Shown here one piece after another: positions 46,262 to 55,876 of a DNA stretch of 64,000 nt. The notes below the pieces were generated by a model that worked only from the letters and a program-made list of their open reading frames with translations, made no database searches and was not told where the DNA came from. Source of the stretch: Betaproteobacteria bacterium (GTDB taxonomy: Bacteria; Pseudomonadota; Gammaproteobacteria; Burkholderiales; SHXO01). The stretch spans positions 1 through 64,000 of the forward strand of contig JANXRW010000013.1 in the NCBI GenBank assembly GCA_025356655.1. The letters are read 5' to 3'. Both the position numbers and the translations under genes were made by a program. How positions within the stretch are numbered: the stretch's first letter is position 1; the number at the start of each line of letters is the position of its first letter.

Positions 46262-46693
46262 TCAGGTGCCGGTCCCGGCGTGGCACAACAGCAGGGTCTT
46301 AGCCCGGGAGCGGGGGTCGGCGCTCTTCTCGGAGAGCCGACGCAGTTGGCGGAGGTAGCCGTTGACGTTACCGCGCGCCGCCAGTTCCGGGAATGTATGG
46401 GCCACCACGTCGACCGGGGCAACGAAGAGAAGGCCGTAGTCGTCTCCCTGGCCGCCGTCACCGGGCTCGAAGTAGAACGCCGTCACGAGAAGCCCGCGCA
46501 GTGTTCCCACGTTGGGCAGGGAGAGCATCACCGGCGCGCGCGCCCCCAGGACCTCTCGGGCCGCCCCGTGGCCCAGGTCCAGTCCGCATTCGCTCACCCC
46601 CTTGAAAAACGCCTCGAAACTGGGCAATTCGGCCCGGGCGCTGGCGGCGCAGCAGAGAAGCATCAACAGGGGTAGCAGACGCATGGCGGTCAT
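46262..46693 (-). CDS. Hypothetical secreted protein
   Basis: This 143-aa protein has a signal peptide (MRLLPLLMLLCCAASARA, cut before ELPSFEAF) and a mature part of about 120 residues. That part includes VMLSLPNVGTLRGLLVTAFYF, GDDYGLLFVAPVDVV and an end rich in Arg. No catalytic motif or known domain was recognised. It probably starts at 46693 or at MRLL a few codons later. It is convergent with mltA and about 60 bp downstream of the VanZ gene, on the same strand. Confidence 0.65.
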   Translation of the reverse strand: MTAMRLLPLLMLLCCAASARAELPSFEAFFKGVSECGLDLGHGAAREVLGARAPVMLSLPNVGTLRGLLVTAFYFEPGDGGQGDDYGLLFVAPVDVVAHTFPELAARGNVNGYLRQLRRLSEKSADPRSRAKTLLLCHAGTGT

Positions 46694-46755
46694 TCCTGTA
46701 ATGGCGGGGCCGATGGCACCGCGCTATGCGGTAGACCACGGCTCGCCCCCCGGGT

Positions 46756-47868
46756 TCAACCGCCGCCATCGTTCAAGCTTCGGCACTCTCCCCACAAAGT
46801 CAGGAGGTAGGCCAGGCTGAGCAACGGCCAGAGCGCGGACACCAGCCGGGTGATGGCGCGGAAGCTGGCGAAATGGCCGTACTGCAAAGCGTGGGCGGAT
46901 GCCTGGAGGTAGGGGTTGGGTGGGACAAGGTTGACCAACAGCAGGCCGACCAAGAGCGCGAGTGCGCAAAGCGCGATGGCTGCCCGGCGCGGCGCACGCT
47001 GCAGCCCGAGGAACAGGACCGCACCCAGTGCCAGCCCAAGCGCGGCGGCGCGCGTCATCCACAACGTCGCCCCTCCGGGGGCAAAGAGCGCGAAGGAGGC
47101 CAGTGTCTTCACCCCCAGCGCCGCCCCCAGGAGACCGGCGAGCGGGCGCAGCCAGGGCGCGCCGGCGGGCGTCAACAGTGCCGCCAGCATCAGGGCGGCC
47201 GTGAGGTTCAGGGCGGTGATGGCCAGTTCCAGCAGGAAGTACGCGGACGCCTGGTAGGGCAATTCGGGAAGCAAGCCGAAGAGGTGCCCGAGATCCCCCG
47301 TGGCGAAGAGGGCCACCTCGGGGTTCAACTGGGTGAATAACCAGAGCAACAGCACGATGAGCCCCACGTCGGTGAGCGGACCCGGCCGAAATAACCCCTG
47401 GCCGGATCGCCAACTGCGCCCATGGCGCTGCCAACCCTCCACGGTGAGGACGGCGCCGATACCGGCACCCGCCAGGTTGGCCAGGACATCGAGCTTGGAG
47501 GGCACGCGCGCGGGGAGGTAGGTTTGCAGGCCCTCGAGCAGCACGCTGAGCGCCCCTGGCAGCAGCGTGGCGAGCCCGACCGCCACCCGCCGCCCCTGCC
47601 GCTCCAGAGCGAGGCCAAGCAAGACCCCCAAGGGCAAGTAACCCAGCACGTTGAGCTCCACGTCGCCGGGCGTGTGGTAGGCCGGCCAGGCCATGGAGAG
47701 GTAAGCGAACATGCCTGTGCCCGTGCTGCGCCAGCCGGCGAAGGGATAGAGGCTGGCCAATAGCACGATGATGAGATAGCCGCCGGCGCAGACGCCAGCG
47801 AGCCGTTGGCGGTGGTCCTCGCCGGCCGCCTGCTGAGCCATGCCCTCCCGGCCGCCCCGGGTGCTCAC
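46756..47868 (-). CDS. VanZ-family integral membrane protein
   Basis: This 370-aa protein has about ten membrane helices. Its N-terminal VanZ domain includes LLASLYPFAGWR, DVELNVLGYLPLGVLLGLAL and SKLDVLANLAGAGIGAVL. VanZ relatives are often found near exopolysaccharide and cell-envelope genes, with uncertain roles. The GTG start at 47868 has a G-rich stretch upstream, and MAQQ at 47841 is an alternative. It is divergent from the DHH gene, about 114 bp away. Confidence 0.85.
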   Translation of the reverse strand: MSTRGGREGMAQQAAGEDHRQRLAGVCAGGYLIIVLLASLYPFAGWRSTGTGMFAYLSMAWPAYHTPGDVELNVLGYLPLGVLLGLALERQGRRVAVGLATLLPGALSVLLEGLQTYLPARVPSKLDVLANLAGAGIGAVLTVEGWQRHGRSWRSGQGLFRPGPLTDVGLIVLLLWLFTQLNPEVALFATGDLGHLFGLLPELPYQASAYFLLELAITALNLTAALMLAALLTPAGAPWLRPLAGLLGAALGVKTLASFALFAPGGATLWMTRAAALGLALGAVLFLGLQRAPRRAAIALCALALLVGLLLVNLVPPNPYLQASAHALQYGHFASFRAITRLVSALWPLLSLAYLLTLWGECRSLNDGGG

Positions 47869-47981
47869 CTGCCCCCCCCGACCCGAGGCGGGAACGGGAC
47901 CAGCGCAGTGAATGATGCGACTTCTGCTATGGTTACGGTTCTGGCCACAAAGGTGTGTCTCAGCCTTCGACGCGGCGGTCC

Positions 47982-48956
47982 ATGCCAGTCTACGACATCT
48001 TCAACGGCGATGCCGACGGCCTCTGCGCACTGCAGCAGCTTCGCCTCGTGCAGCCGCGCCCGTCGCTCCTGGTGACCGGGCCTAAGCGCGACATTGCCCT
48101 GCTGGGCCAAATTCAAGCGGCCCCCGACGATGAAATCACGGTGCTGGATCTGGCACTGCCGCCCAATCGCGATGCCCTGCTGACCTGCCTTGCACGGGGT
48201 GCGTCCTGCCTCTACGTCGACCACCACGGGTGCGGGGAACGTCCGTCCCATCCCCGACTTCGGCTGCATATCGATACCCGGGCGGATACCTGCACCGCCC
48301 TGCTGGTCGATGCGCTGGTCGGTGGTGTGGCGCGCGCCTGGGCCGTCGTGGCCGCCTTCGGCGATGGCCTGCCCGGCCCGGCGGAGGCTGCGGCCGCGCC
48401 CCTGGGGCTTTCGCCCGAAGCGCTCGCCCGCCTGCGCATCCTGGGCGAGGCCCTCAACTACAACGCTTATGGCGAACAGGTGCAGGACTTGGCCTTCCAT
48501 CCGGCCGAGCTTCACCACCGATTGCTGCGCCATGCCGATCCCTTGGAATTTCTGCGCCACGACGAGGCGGCGGGTGCGCTCGGCGAGCTGTTGGAGCGCG
48601 ATGTTGCGCGCGCCCAGCAATGCATGCCACAACTGCTCACCGGGCGGCACCGGCTATTGATCCTCCCCGCGCAGCCCTGGTCGCGCCGCGCGAGCGGTGT
48701 ACTCGCCCACCGCCTCGCGCAAGCCGCCCCCGCACAAGCCCAGGCGGTGCTCACCCCTTGCTCGGGCGGTTACGTGGTCAGCGTCCGGGCTCCCGTAGAC
48801 ACCCCTCGGGGGGCGGGTACCCTGTGCCAGCGTTTCGGCGGCGGTGGGCGCGAGCAGGCCGGTGGCATCGCGCGGTTGCACGAGGCAGCACTGCCAGCGT
48901 TCCGCGACGCCTTCGTGCGGAGCTTCCCGGCGGCGGACGACCCTACTTTGCCTTGA
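47982..48956 (+). CDS. DHH/DHHA1-family phosphoesterase
   Basis: This 324-aa protein has FNGDADGLCALQ (7-18) and the motif YVDHHGCGE (79-87), the metal-binding DHH signature, plus a C-terminal DHHA1-like GGGGREQAGGIARL. Relatives act on nucleotides, oligoribonucleotides or inorganic polyphosphate, so the substrate is not fixed. ATG 47982 is preferred, though a GTG at 47955 also fits. Its last 14 nt overlap the convergent potD. Confidence 0.82.
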   Translation: MPVYDIFNGDADGLCALQQLRLVQPRPSLLVTGPKRDIALLGQIQAAPDDEITVLDLALPPNRDALLTCLARGASCLYVDHHGCGERPSHPRLRLHIDTRADTCTALLVDALVGGVARAWAVVAAFGDGLPGPAEAAAAPLGLSPEALARLRILGEALNYNAYGEQVQDLAFHPAELHHRLLRHADPLEFLRHDEAAGALGELLERDVARAQQCMPQLLTGRHRLLILPAQPWSRRASGVLAHRLAQAAPAQAQAVLTPCSGGYVVSVRAPVDTPRGAGTLCQRFGGGGREQAGGIARLHEAALPAFRDAFVRSFPAADDPTLP

Positions 48957-49998
48957 TCTCCGTCCACAACCGGTTCAATAGCTGCCGTTGCTTGGGCGTG
49001 AGGTCCTTCAACTGCTCCAAGGTTTTCGAGGCCGCCTCGTCCGGAAAGATCGCCTTCATGGCCTTGATCTCCGGTCGGATAAAGCCGAGCGCTTCGCGGT
49101 TGGGGTTGCCCGAGCCGATCATGTTGGTGAGATCGGCCGAGTTCCGCCCTTCGAGCACGAAGTTGATGAACTGCAGGGCGAGGTCGGGACGCGGCGCGCT
49201 CTTTTGGATCACCATGGTGTCCACGGCCAGCACCGCCCCTTCGCGCGGCAGGCTCGCGCGGATGCGAAAGGACTGCTTGGCCTTTTGCGCCCCCAGGTCG
49301 GCCTGGTAGATGTCGTTGGAGTAACCGTGAACGACCCAGAAGTTGCCCGAGGCTAACTCCTTGATGTAGCCCGAGGCGTTGAAGGCGGCCCAGTAGGGTT
49401 TGGCCTTGAGGATGACGTCACGCGCCTGCTGCCATTTCTTGGGGTCGGTCTCGTTGACCGAATAGCCGAGATATTTCAGCGCCGCAGCCATGACCTCCCG
49501 CTGGCTGTCGAGCACGCTCACCCGGCCCTTGATCTTCTGCAGGATAGCCGGATCGAAGATGGTGGCCCAGGAGTCGGCTGTGACGCCCAGTTCCTTGAGC
49601 TTCTGCTCGTTGTAGCCGATCAGCGTGATCGACATGGCGTAGGGCGCGGAGTAACGGTTACCCGGGTCGAAGGGCGTATCCAGGTAAGCCGGGGCGATGT
49701 TCTTCAGGTTGGGCAGCTTGGCCCGGTCTAGCGGCAGCAACCAGCCTGCCTTCGCCATGCCCGCCACGTAGTTGGAGGTGGGCACCAACACGTCGTAGCC
49801 CCTGGCCCCAGCGGCGAGCTTGGTCACCAGTTCCTCGTTGTCAGAGAAATAGTCCTGTACCACCTTGCATTTGCAGGCCTTCTCGAAACGCTGCACCGTC
49901 TCGGGCGCGATGTAATCGTTCCAGTTATACAGGTGCAATTCGTCGGCCGCCAGGACGGGCAGCGCGGCGAACGCCAGAACGGCGGCTAGAATCCTCAT
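48943..49998 (-). CDS. potD: Polyamine ABC transporter, periplasmic binding protein
   Basis: This 351-aa protein has a signal peptide (MRILAAVLAFAALPVLA, cut before ADELHLYNWNDYI). The NWNDYI motif and the rest follow the spermidine/putrescine-binding family (PotD/PotF), including DVLVPTSNYVAGM and VLDSQREVMAAALKYLGYS. It should deliver polyamines to the PotABC membrane complex. It is separated from potC by 1.46 kb of remnants, so it probably uses its own promoter there. PotF cannot be excluded by motif. Confidence 0.93.
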   Translation of the reverse strand: MRILAAVLAFAALPVLAADELHLYNWNDYIAPETVQRFEKACKCKVVQDYFSDNEELVTKLAAGARGYDVLVPTSNYVAGMAKAGWLLPLDRAKLPNLKNIAPAYLDTPFDPGNRYSAPYAMSITLIGYNEQKLKELGVTADSWATIFDPAILQKIKGRVSVLDSQREVMAAALKYLGYSVNETDPKKWQQARDVILKAKPYWAAFNASGYIKELASGNFWVVHGYSNDIYQADLGAQKAKQSFRIRASLPREGAVLAVDTMVIQKSAPRPDLALQFINFVLEGRNSADLTNMIGSGNPNREALGFIRPEIKAMKAIFPDEAASKTLEQLKDLTPKQRQLLNRLWTEIKAK

Positions 49999-50479
49999 GG
50001 TCAGATCTCCTCTATCGGGCAGGCCCGGCACGCCCGGACCATAAACAAAATACGCCGTTCCGTCCAGCGGGCCGGGCCTTCAGCAGCAATGCTCATTGGC
50101 GTTGCCAGCAAAGCGCCGGGGCGCTGATCCATACGCTGCGCCGGGGTCAAGCCAAGCCGTGCCGCAACTTTTTTCGCCAGTTGCGCGCGGGGGGCCGGTG
50201 GCCGGGTGACCTGGATCGGGCAACACCCGGCTCTGGGGTCGTGAACTGCGGCGACGCTCGCCGGTCCGTCTCCGGGGTCTCGGCTGTCGGTGCTGCATCC
50301 CCTACCAATCGAATCGGCTGTGCAGGTGAATCGCCGCCCGCTACTGTTCCGTCAAATTGCTCTGGGAACACCCGCTCGCCGGGTCTTGCTTACACTTGGA
50401 GAGTTACCATGCCTCCGCGGGTGTGCCCGACCTTCGCGGACTGGTTCTGTACCTTGAAACTGTGCACAGATCGCCTGCC

Positions 50480-50610
50480 ATGACCGAAGTCAACGTCACC
50501 CACCCGCGCCAGCATCTGCCCGAGTATCGGGCCCAGGCCTTGGCTGACGACACTATCCAGATGACGTCGCGGGGACGACTGGTGACGGAGATTTCGCCGC
50601 CGCAAGGTGC
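50480..50610 (+). pseudogene. Phd/YefM-type antitoxin remnant
   Basis: The frame from ATG 50480 reads MTEVNVTHPRQHLPEYRAQA and then DDTIQMTSRGRLVTEISPP, which matches the N-terminal half of Phd/YefM antitoxins. After that, the frame turns to low-complexity Ser, Pro and Arg with no antitoxin C-terminal toxin-binding tail. No toxin gene was found on either side. It is a decayed or captured fragment. Confidence 0.5.
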
Positions 50611-50810
50611 CTGGGCTGGACGCTTCCAGCGCACCTCCCCAAAGCGCGCGTCACCTTCGACGAGCTCCATGTCATCGCGCACGCCTCCGAGGATGCGGCC
50701 GCAGCCTCAGGTATTCCTGCCGCCAGAACCCACTCGGAATTCAATGAAGCCTCCAGTCCATCCACTCACAGACCTGGCGCGCCACCGCCCCGCGGGTCAG
50801 ATGGGGCTGG

Positions 50811-51146
50811 CTACCCACGCGAATCGCGGATGCGCAGGATTAGTTCATCGGTGAAATCGTGGCGGGTGACGACCATGGACCGAACAATAGCGAGAAAAAG
50901 CGCCCTTGGTTCAGTGCGTTGACTAGTCAGGTCGGTGACCCGCGACCCATCCGACACGAATCGACCTTGCTCGAGACGCTTCGACCCGATGCAAAATCCG
51001 CTGCGTGTCGAAGTAGGGCGCACCCACTGAGTGCCGCGCCGATTGATGTACACGAACACGTTGCCGCTGACCGGGTCGAGCGCAACGTGCTCTCGCTCGC
51101 AAAACTCACGCTGCGTGAGCCCACTGCGCTCGAAGAGACCAACCAT
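50811..51146 (-). pseudogene. Internally deleted IS66 TnpA-TnpB fusion remnant
   Basis: The frame begins VGLFERSGLTQREFCERE (TnpA N-terminus) and then jumps straight to DPVSGNVFVYINRRGTQ and SGFCIGSKRLEQGRF, the core of IS66 TnpB. The missing middle implies a deletion joining tnpA to tnpB. It lacks the TnpC transposase altogether, so it cannot move by itself. It overlaps the 216-bp repeat copy at 51079-51294. Confidence 0.65.
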
Positions 51147-51294
51147 CTGGGCCGCCTGCTCTTGGTCTCACTGCGGGCCACTGCGCCCCACTGCGCCCGC
51201 TCACACCCGCCATCTTCCTGCGCTCCACCCCGTTGAGATAGCCGCAGTGTGCCGACTGACAAGGCCGCGGGGAAGAACGCCGCTGAGGAACCGG
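51079..51294 (-). repeat. 216-bp direct repeat, copy 2 (IS66 remnant)
   Basis: It matches 175-390 in the same orientation without gaps. About 25 mismatches were counted by eye. Similarity stops within a few bases of both ends, which fits two remnants of one element type deleted to the same inner segment. Confidence 0.8.
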
Positions 51295-51460
51295 TTTCGG
51301 CGCAATCGCCTTCCGCCCGATGCCCCCCTGCAGTGGTGTCTGTGGGACCTGCGCCGACTGCCCTGCGCCTGGGGCGCGGTCTCCGCAGCCATCGCCGCCT
51401 TGGCTGGAAGCCCAGCCCCCGGTGCGCGACCCGGCCGATCAGATGAGCGCCGGCCCCGCC

Positions 51461-52237
51461 CTAGGCGCCGCTGCGCAGGGCGCTGGGCGAGAGCTTGGAG
51501 GCCACCAGGATCAGCACCAAAGTGAGCAACATCAGCAGGCTGGAGATGGCGTTCACCTCCGGCGTGACCGAGGTCTTGACCATGGTGTAGATCTGCAGGG
51601 GCAGCGTGGACGCGCCCACGCCCGCGGTAAAAAATGTGATCACGAAATCATCGATGGACAGCGTGAAGGCCATCAGAGCGCCGGCCACCACGCCGGGCAT
51701 GATCAGGGGCAAGGTGACCCGCCGGAAGGCGCACCAGGGCGTGGCCCCCAAGTCGCGTGCAGCCTCGGTGAGGCTCTCGTCCATGCCCGCCAGTCGCGAG
51801 CGTACGACGATAGCAACGAAACCCAGGCAAAAGGCAATGTGCGACAGGATGATGGACACCATGCCCAGGGTCATCCCCAGGAGCACGAAAAACAAGAGCA
51901 GCGAGACGCCCGTGAGAATCTCGGGAATCGCGATGGGCGCCAGCACCAGGAGTGGCAGGACGCGCAGACGGAAACGGTACATGGCAAATCCCGCCATGGT
52001 ACCCAGAACCGTGGACACGGCGCTCGCCACCAGGGCGATGAGCAGTGAATTGCCCGCCGCCTGCAACATGGCCTCGTGGTGTAACAGCACCCGATACCAC
52101 TCCAGGGTGAACCCTACCCACTGGGAGTTGAGGCGCGAGTCATTGAAGGAAAACGCCACGACGATGAGCAGCGGTGCGTACAGGAACACGTAGACCAGAA
52201 AACCGGCCAGCGGAAGCCAGAGCGAGTTCTTGCGCAT
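51461..52237 (-). CDS. potC: Polyamine ABC transporter permease PotC
   Basis: This 258-aa inner-membrane protein has six predicted helices and the permease loop EAARDLGATPWCAFRRVTLPLIMPG, which contacts PotA. The start MRKNSLWLPLAGFLVYVFLYAPLLI at 52237 is 2 bp from the potB stop. An earlier in-frame start would overlap potB heavily. It works with PotB as the translocation channel for polyamines. Confidence 0.95.
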   Translation of the reverse strand: MRKNSLWLPLAGFLVYVFLYAPLLIVVAFSFNDSRLNSQWVGFTLEWYRVLLHHEAMLQAAGNSLLIALVASAVSTVLGTMAGFAMYRFRLRVLPLLVLAPIAIPEILTGVSLLLFFVLLGMTLGMVSIILSHIAFCLGFVAIVVRSRLAGMDESLTEAARDLGATPWCAFRRVTLPLIMPGVVAGALMAFTLSIDDFVITFFTAGVGASTLPLQIYTMVKTSVTPEVNAISSLLMLLTLVLILVASKLSPSALRSGA

Positions 52238-52239
52238 GA

Positions 52240-53133
52240 TCAGACCCGGGTCCTGCGGCCAAACAGCGCTGCTAGGCCCGCCAGGGCCAGTGCCCCCACC
52301 GTGAGGACCATGGACAGCACGCTGCCGAAGGGCCAGTCGCGCGTGTCGAGAAACTGCTGCTTGATCACATTGCCGATCATGATTCCCTGCGTGCCGCCAA
52401 GCAGGTCCGGAATAGCAAAGATACCGAAGGCGGGAATGAATACCAGGGCCGTACCGGCGTAGACCCCCGGCAGCGACAGCGGGAAGGTAACCCGCCAGAA
52501 CCGCGACCAAGCGCCCGCGCCCAGATCCTGGGCGGCGTCGAGCAAGGCCGGGTCATGCTTCTCCAAGTTCGCAAACAACGGCAGGACCATGAAGGGCAGG
52601 TGGACGTAGACCAGTCCGACGAGCACGGCGAAGGGCGTGAAAAGCAGTTCCACCGGCGCGATGCCCAGCCCCGCCAGTAGCGCGTTGAGGGTACGTGTGA
52701 GGACGGACTCCGGCCCCAATATGATCATCCAGGCGTACACGCGGATGAGGAAATTACTCCAAAAGGGCAGGATCACCAACAGCACCAAGAGGTCGCGGCG
52801 CTTTCCCGGTGAGCGCGCGATCAGCAAAGCCAGCGGATAGGCCAGCAGCAGGCAAGCGACCGCCGTCACCAGCGCGTAGAGGAAGGACTTGAAAAACAGC
52901 CAGGCATAAAGGGAATCGGAGAAGAAACGGCCGTAACTCTCCAGGGAAAGGTTGAGCTCCGTGCCCGACGGCCCGGTCTCCCACAGCGGGGCCAGCCCGC
53001 CAAACTCGCCGGGCAGACGCAGGGAGGCCAACACCATGATGAGCGTGGGGATGCCGAAGAACAGCAGCAGGTACACGAGCGGCGGGCCGGTGATGAGGAA
53101 TCGCTGAAGGCTTGCACGCCAGGCCGCGCTCAT
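52240..53133 (-). CDS. potB: Polyamine ABC transporter permease PotB
   Basis: This 297-aa protein has about six helices and the ABC permease loop DAAQDLGAGAWSRFWRVTFPLSLPG. Helix 1 (FLITGPPLVYLLLFFGIPTLIMVLAS) is typical of PotB. It is 5 bp after potA and 2 bp before potC, so one transcript carries the three genes. It forms the channel with PotC. Confidence 0.95.
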   Translation of the reverse strand: MSAAWRASLQRFLITGPPLVYLLLFFGIPTLIMVLASLRLPGEFGGLAPLWETGPSGTELNLSLESYGRFFSDSLYAWLFFKSFLYALVTAVACLLLAYPLALLIARSPGKRRDLLVLLVILPFWSNFLIRVYAWMIILGPESVLTRTLNALLAGLGIAPVELLFTPFAVLVGLVYVHLPFMVLPLFANLEKHDPALLDAAQDLGAGAWSRFWRVTFPLSLPGVYAGTALVFIPAFGIFAIPDLLGGTQGIMIGNVIKQQFLDTRDWPFGSVLSMVLTVGALALAGLAALFGRRTRV

Positions 53134-53138
53134 GGCAG

Positions 53139-54233
53139 CTAATCGGTAAGAAACACACCGGCCTCGGGCAGCCAGCCGACGTGCACGGAATCACCTGCTT
53201 CGAAGAACTTGGCACGCCCGGGCGCAGAGTTGGGCAGCATGGCTTCCACGCGCACCCCGCTATCCAGTTCGACCACGTAGATGGTCACGTCACCCAGGTA
53301 CAGGAAGTCGAAGACCTTGCCCGTCGTCCGGTTGTGGCCCGGTAGCGGCGCCTCGCGGCTGATGGCAACCTTCTCCGGACGCAGGGCGAGAACGCCGCGC
53401 ACACCCGGGACGAGCCGCTCGACTTGCCCCTCAACGGGCGATGACCGGACCGTCCCGATGCCGTCCAAGCGCAGCTCAAGGGCGTCGCGCGAATGGGCCG
53501 CCACCTCCCCCTCGAGAAGGTTGCAGGTACCGATGAAATCCGCCACGAAGCGATTGCGGGGGGAGCCGTAGAGGCGTGACGGCTCGTCCATTTGCTCCAC
53601 GCGCCCTCGGTTCATCACCGCGATGCGGTGGGAGAGCGCCAGTGCCTCCTGCTGGTCGTGGGTGACGTAGACGAAGGTGATCCCCACCTCCTTCTGCAAG
53701 GTGATGAGCTCGAGTTGCATCCGCTCCTTGAGTTTCGCGTCCAGGGCCGCCAGCGGTTCGTCCAGGAGCAATAGCTTCGGCCGGTCCACTAGGGCGCGCG
53801 CCACCGCAACGCGCTGGCGCTGGCCACCGGAGAGCTCGCTGGGGTAGCGCCCGCTCATGCCGCCGAGGGACACGCCGTCCAGGGCCTCCTCCACCCGTCG
53901 GCGCGACGCCTCTGCCCCGACGCCTGCCATGGTGAGCGGGAAAGCGATGTTCTGCGCCACGGTCATGTGGGGAAACAGCGCGTAGCTCTGAAACACCGTG
54001 TGCACGTCGCGCTTCTCGGGCGGGATTCCAGCCACGTCGCGCCCATCGAGCAGGATGGCCCCACCATCGGGCGCATCGAAGCCAGCCACCATACGCAGCA
54101 GCGTCGTCTTGCCGCAGCCCGAGGGGCCGAGCAGGCAAAAGAACTCCCCAGCCTCGATGCTGAGGCTTACATCGTCAACCGCAAGGAAGTCGCCGAAGCG
54201 GCGGCTCACGCCGCGAATCTCTAATAACGCCAT
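53139..54233 (-). CDS. potA: Polyamine ABC transporter ATPase PotA
   Basis: This 364-aa protein has Walker A GPSGCGKTT, Q-loop FQSYALFPHM, signature LSGGQRQRVAVARAL and Walker B LLLLDEPLAALD. The C-terminal TOBE regulatory domain (GVRGVLALRPEKVAIS) is present. It powers polyamine import by PotBC with PotD. The start MALLEIRGVSRRFGDF is well placed. A likely promoter lies in the 95 bp toward ubiB. Confidence 0.95.
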   Translation of the reverse strand: MALLEIRGVSRRFGDFLAVDDVSLSIEAGEFFCLLGPSGCGKTTLLRMVAGFDAPDGGAILLDGRDVAGIPPEKRDVHTVFQSYALFPHMTVAQNIAFPLTMAGVGAEASRRRVEEALDGVSLGGMSGRYPSELSGGQRQRVAVARALVDRPKLLLLDEPLAALDAKLKERMQLELITLQKEVGITFVYVTHDQQEALALSHRIAVMNRGRVEQMDEPSRLYGSPRNRFVADFIGTCNLLEGEVAAHSRDALELRLDGIGTVRSSPVEGQVERLVPGVRGVLALRPEKVAISREAPLPGHNRTTGKVFDFLYLGDVTIYVVELDSGVRVEAMLPNSAPGRAKFFEAGDSVHVGWLPEAGVFLTD

Positions 54234-54328
54234 GGACCACTACCGGCGAGCAGAAAGGCACCAGTTTAGCAAATCAGGCCTGCCGAATCCCCCCCTCCCT
54301 CGGGAAATCTGCGCCCGTACCCCAGCGC

Positions 54329-55858
54329 TCAGCCGCGCGGCCAGCCGCGCCAGAGCTCCACCAGCCATAGGGCGAGGAGCCCCGCGAGCAGGGCCCCGTG
54401 TCGCCAGCGCCCGGCGTTAGCCTGGCGCTCGAGCAACGCGAGGCGCCGCCCCGCGTCTGCGCTGCCCTGCTCCGCGAGGGCACGGTGCACCAGGCGGGGC
54501 AACTGCGGCAGCAGGGTGCCCCACTGGGGTGCCTCCTCCTCCACCTGCCGCCACAGGGCGCGCCACCCCACCTGCTCGGACATCCATCGCTCCAGGTAGG
54601 GCTTGGCGGTCTTCCAGAGGTCGAGTTCCGGATCGAGTTCGCGTCCCAGGCCCTCGATGTTCAGGAGCGTCTTCTGCAGCAGAACCAGCTGGGGCTGGAT
54701 CTCCACGTTGAAGCGCCGCGAGGTTTGGAACAGGCGAAGCAGCACGCGCCCGAAGGAGATCTCGCGCAGCGGGCGGTCGAAAACCGGCTCGCACACCGCG
54801 CGGATAGCTGTCTCGAACTCCTCCACCCGGGTGTCCGCAGCGACCCACCCGGCGTCCAGGTGGGCCTGGGCGACCCGCCGGTAGTCCCGACGAAAGAATG
54901 CTAAAAAATTCTGCGCCAGGTACTTCTTGTCCCGATCCGTGAGCGTGCCCATGATCCCGAAGTCCAGCGCGATGTAGTAGCCCCGAGGGTCGACGAGGAT
55001 GTTGCCCGGGTGCATGTCGGCGTGGAAGAAGCCGTCGCGGAACACCTGCATAAAAAAAATCTCCACGCCGTTGCGGGCCAATTTGGGGATGTCCACGCCC
55101 TGCTCGCGCAACGCCGCGACCTGGCTCACCGGCGTGCCGCTCATGCGCTCCATCACCATCACCTCACTACGGCAGTAGTCCCAGTAGACCTCGGGAACGA
55201 GCAGCAGCGGGGAGCCCGCGAAATTTCGTCGCAGTTGGCTGGCGCTCGCGGCCTCTAAGAGCAGGTCGAGTTCGTTGCGCAGGTGGCGCTCGAATTCCGC
55301 CACCACCAGGGTGATCTTCAAGCGCCGCCCCTCGCGCCAGAGGCGTTCCACCAGCGCGGCGGCGCTGTAAAGCAAACCCACGTCATGGGCAATAACGGCG
55401 GCGATGCCGGGGCGTAGCACTTTCACGGCCGCAGGTTGCCCGCCCGGCAGCACAGCGAAGTGCACCTGGGCCACGGACGCGCTCGCCACAGGGTCGGCAT
55501 CGAAGGATTCGAACACGTCGTCGAGCGAGCGGCCGTAGATTCGCTCCAACGCCTGACGCACTCGTGCCGACTCAAAGGGTGGCACCCGGTCCTGCAGCCG
55601 CGCCAATTCGTCGGCAATGTCCGCCGGGAGCAAGTCGCGCCGTGTGGAGAGTTGTTGTCCAAATTTCACGAAGATCGGCCCCAGCGCCTCGAGCGCCAGG
55701 CGCAGGCGCTGCCCGCGCGGGGTGCCCAGTTCGCGCCAGAAGAACAGGCCGCGGGCCAGCAGGCGCAGCGCGCGCAGCCGACGGTGTCCGAGGATAAGTT
55801 CGTCCAGGCCGAAGCGGAACGCTACTGAAACGATGAACAGGAGACGGAACAGGCGCAT
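54329..55858 (-). CDS. ubiB: Ubiquinone biosynthesis accessory kinase-like protein UbiB
   Basis: This 509-aa ABC1/ADCK-family protein has the KxGQ motif in [16 protein letters not shown], an AAVKVLRPG strand, and [25 protein letters not shown] for the catalytic and metal-binding parts. The C-terminus has one or two membrane helices ([14 protein letters not shown]). The atypical kinase supports coenzyme Q synthesis. It sits in the ubiE-ubiJ-ubiB order typical of gammaproteobacteria. It follows ubiJ by 18 bp. Confidence 0.96.
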   Translation of the reverse strand: MRLFRLLFIVSVAFRFGLDELILGHRRLRALRLLARGLFFWRELGTPRGQRLRLALEALGPIFVKFGQQLSTRRDLLPADIADELARLQDRVPPFESARVRQALERIYGRSLDDVFESFDADPVASASVAQVHFAVLPGGQPAAVKVLRPGIAAVIAHDVGLLYSAAALVERLWREGRRLKITLVVAEFERHLRNELDLLLEAASASQLRRNFAGSPLLLVPEVYWDYCRSEVMVMERMSGTPVSQVAALREQGVDIPKLARNGVEIFFMQVFRDGFFHADMHPGNILVDPRGYYIALDFGIMGTLTDRDKKYLAQNFLAFFRRDYRRVAQAHLDAGWVAADTRVEEFETAIRAVCEPVFDRPLREISFGRVLLRLFQTSRRFNVEIQPQLVLLQKTLLNIEGLGRELDPELDLWKTAKPYLERWMSEQVGWRALWRQVEEEAPQWGTLLPQLPRLVHRALAEQGSADAGRRLALLERQANAGRWRHGALLAGLLALWLVELWRGWPRG

Positions 55859-55876
55859 GGCGGGGGCGGTCGGGTC

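Larger units (their letters stand above)
49999..51460. other. Gene-poor insert between potD and potC
   Basis: These 1.46 kb split the pot genes, which are normally adjacent. They hold a Phd/YefM-like antitoxin remnant (50480), an IS66 TnpA/TnpB scrap (50811-51146 on the minus strand) and the second copy of the 216-bp direct repeat (51079-51294). The remaining sequence has no recognised gene. The potD promoter should lie near 50000-50100, where AT-richer sequence occurs, but I could not pick clear -35 and -10 boxes. Confidence 0.6.

Noticed and set aside
46724-47434. Long minus-strand frame inside the VanZ gene
   Set aside because: It is a frame-shifted shadow of VanZ with no hydrophobic helices of its own.
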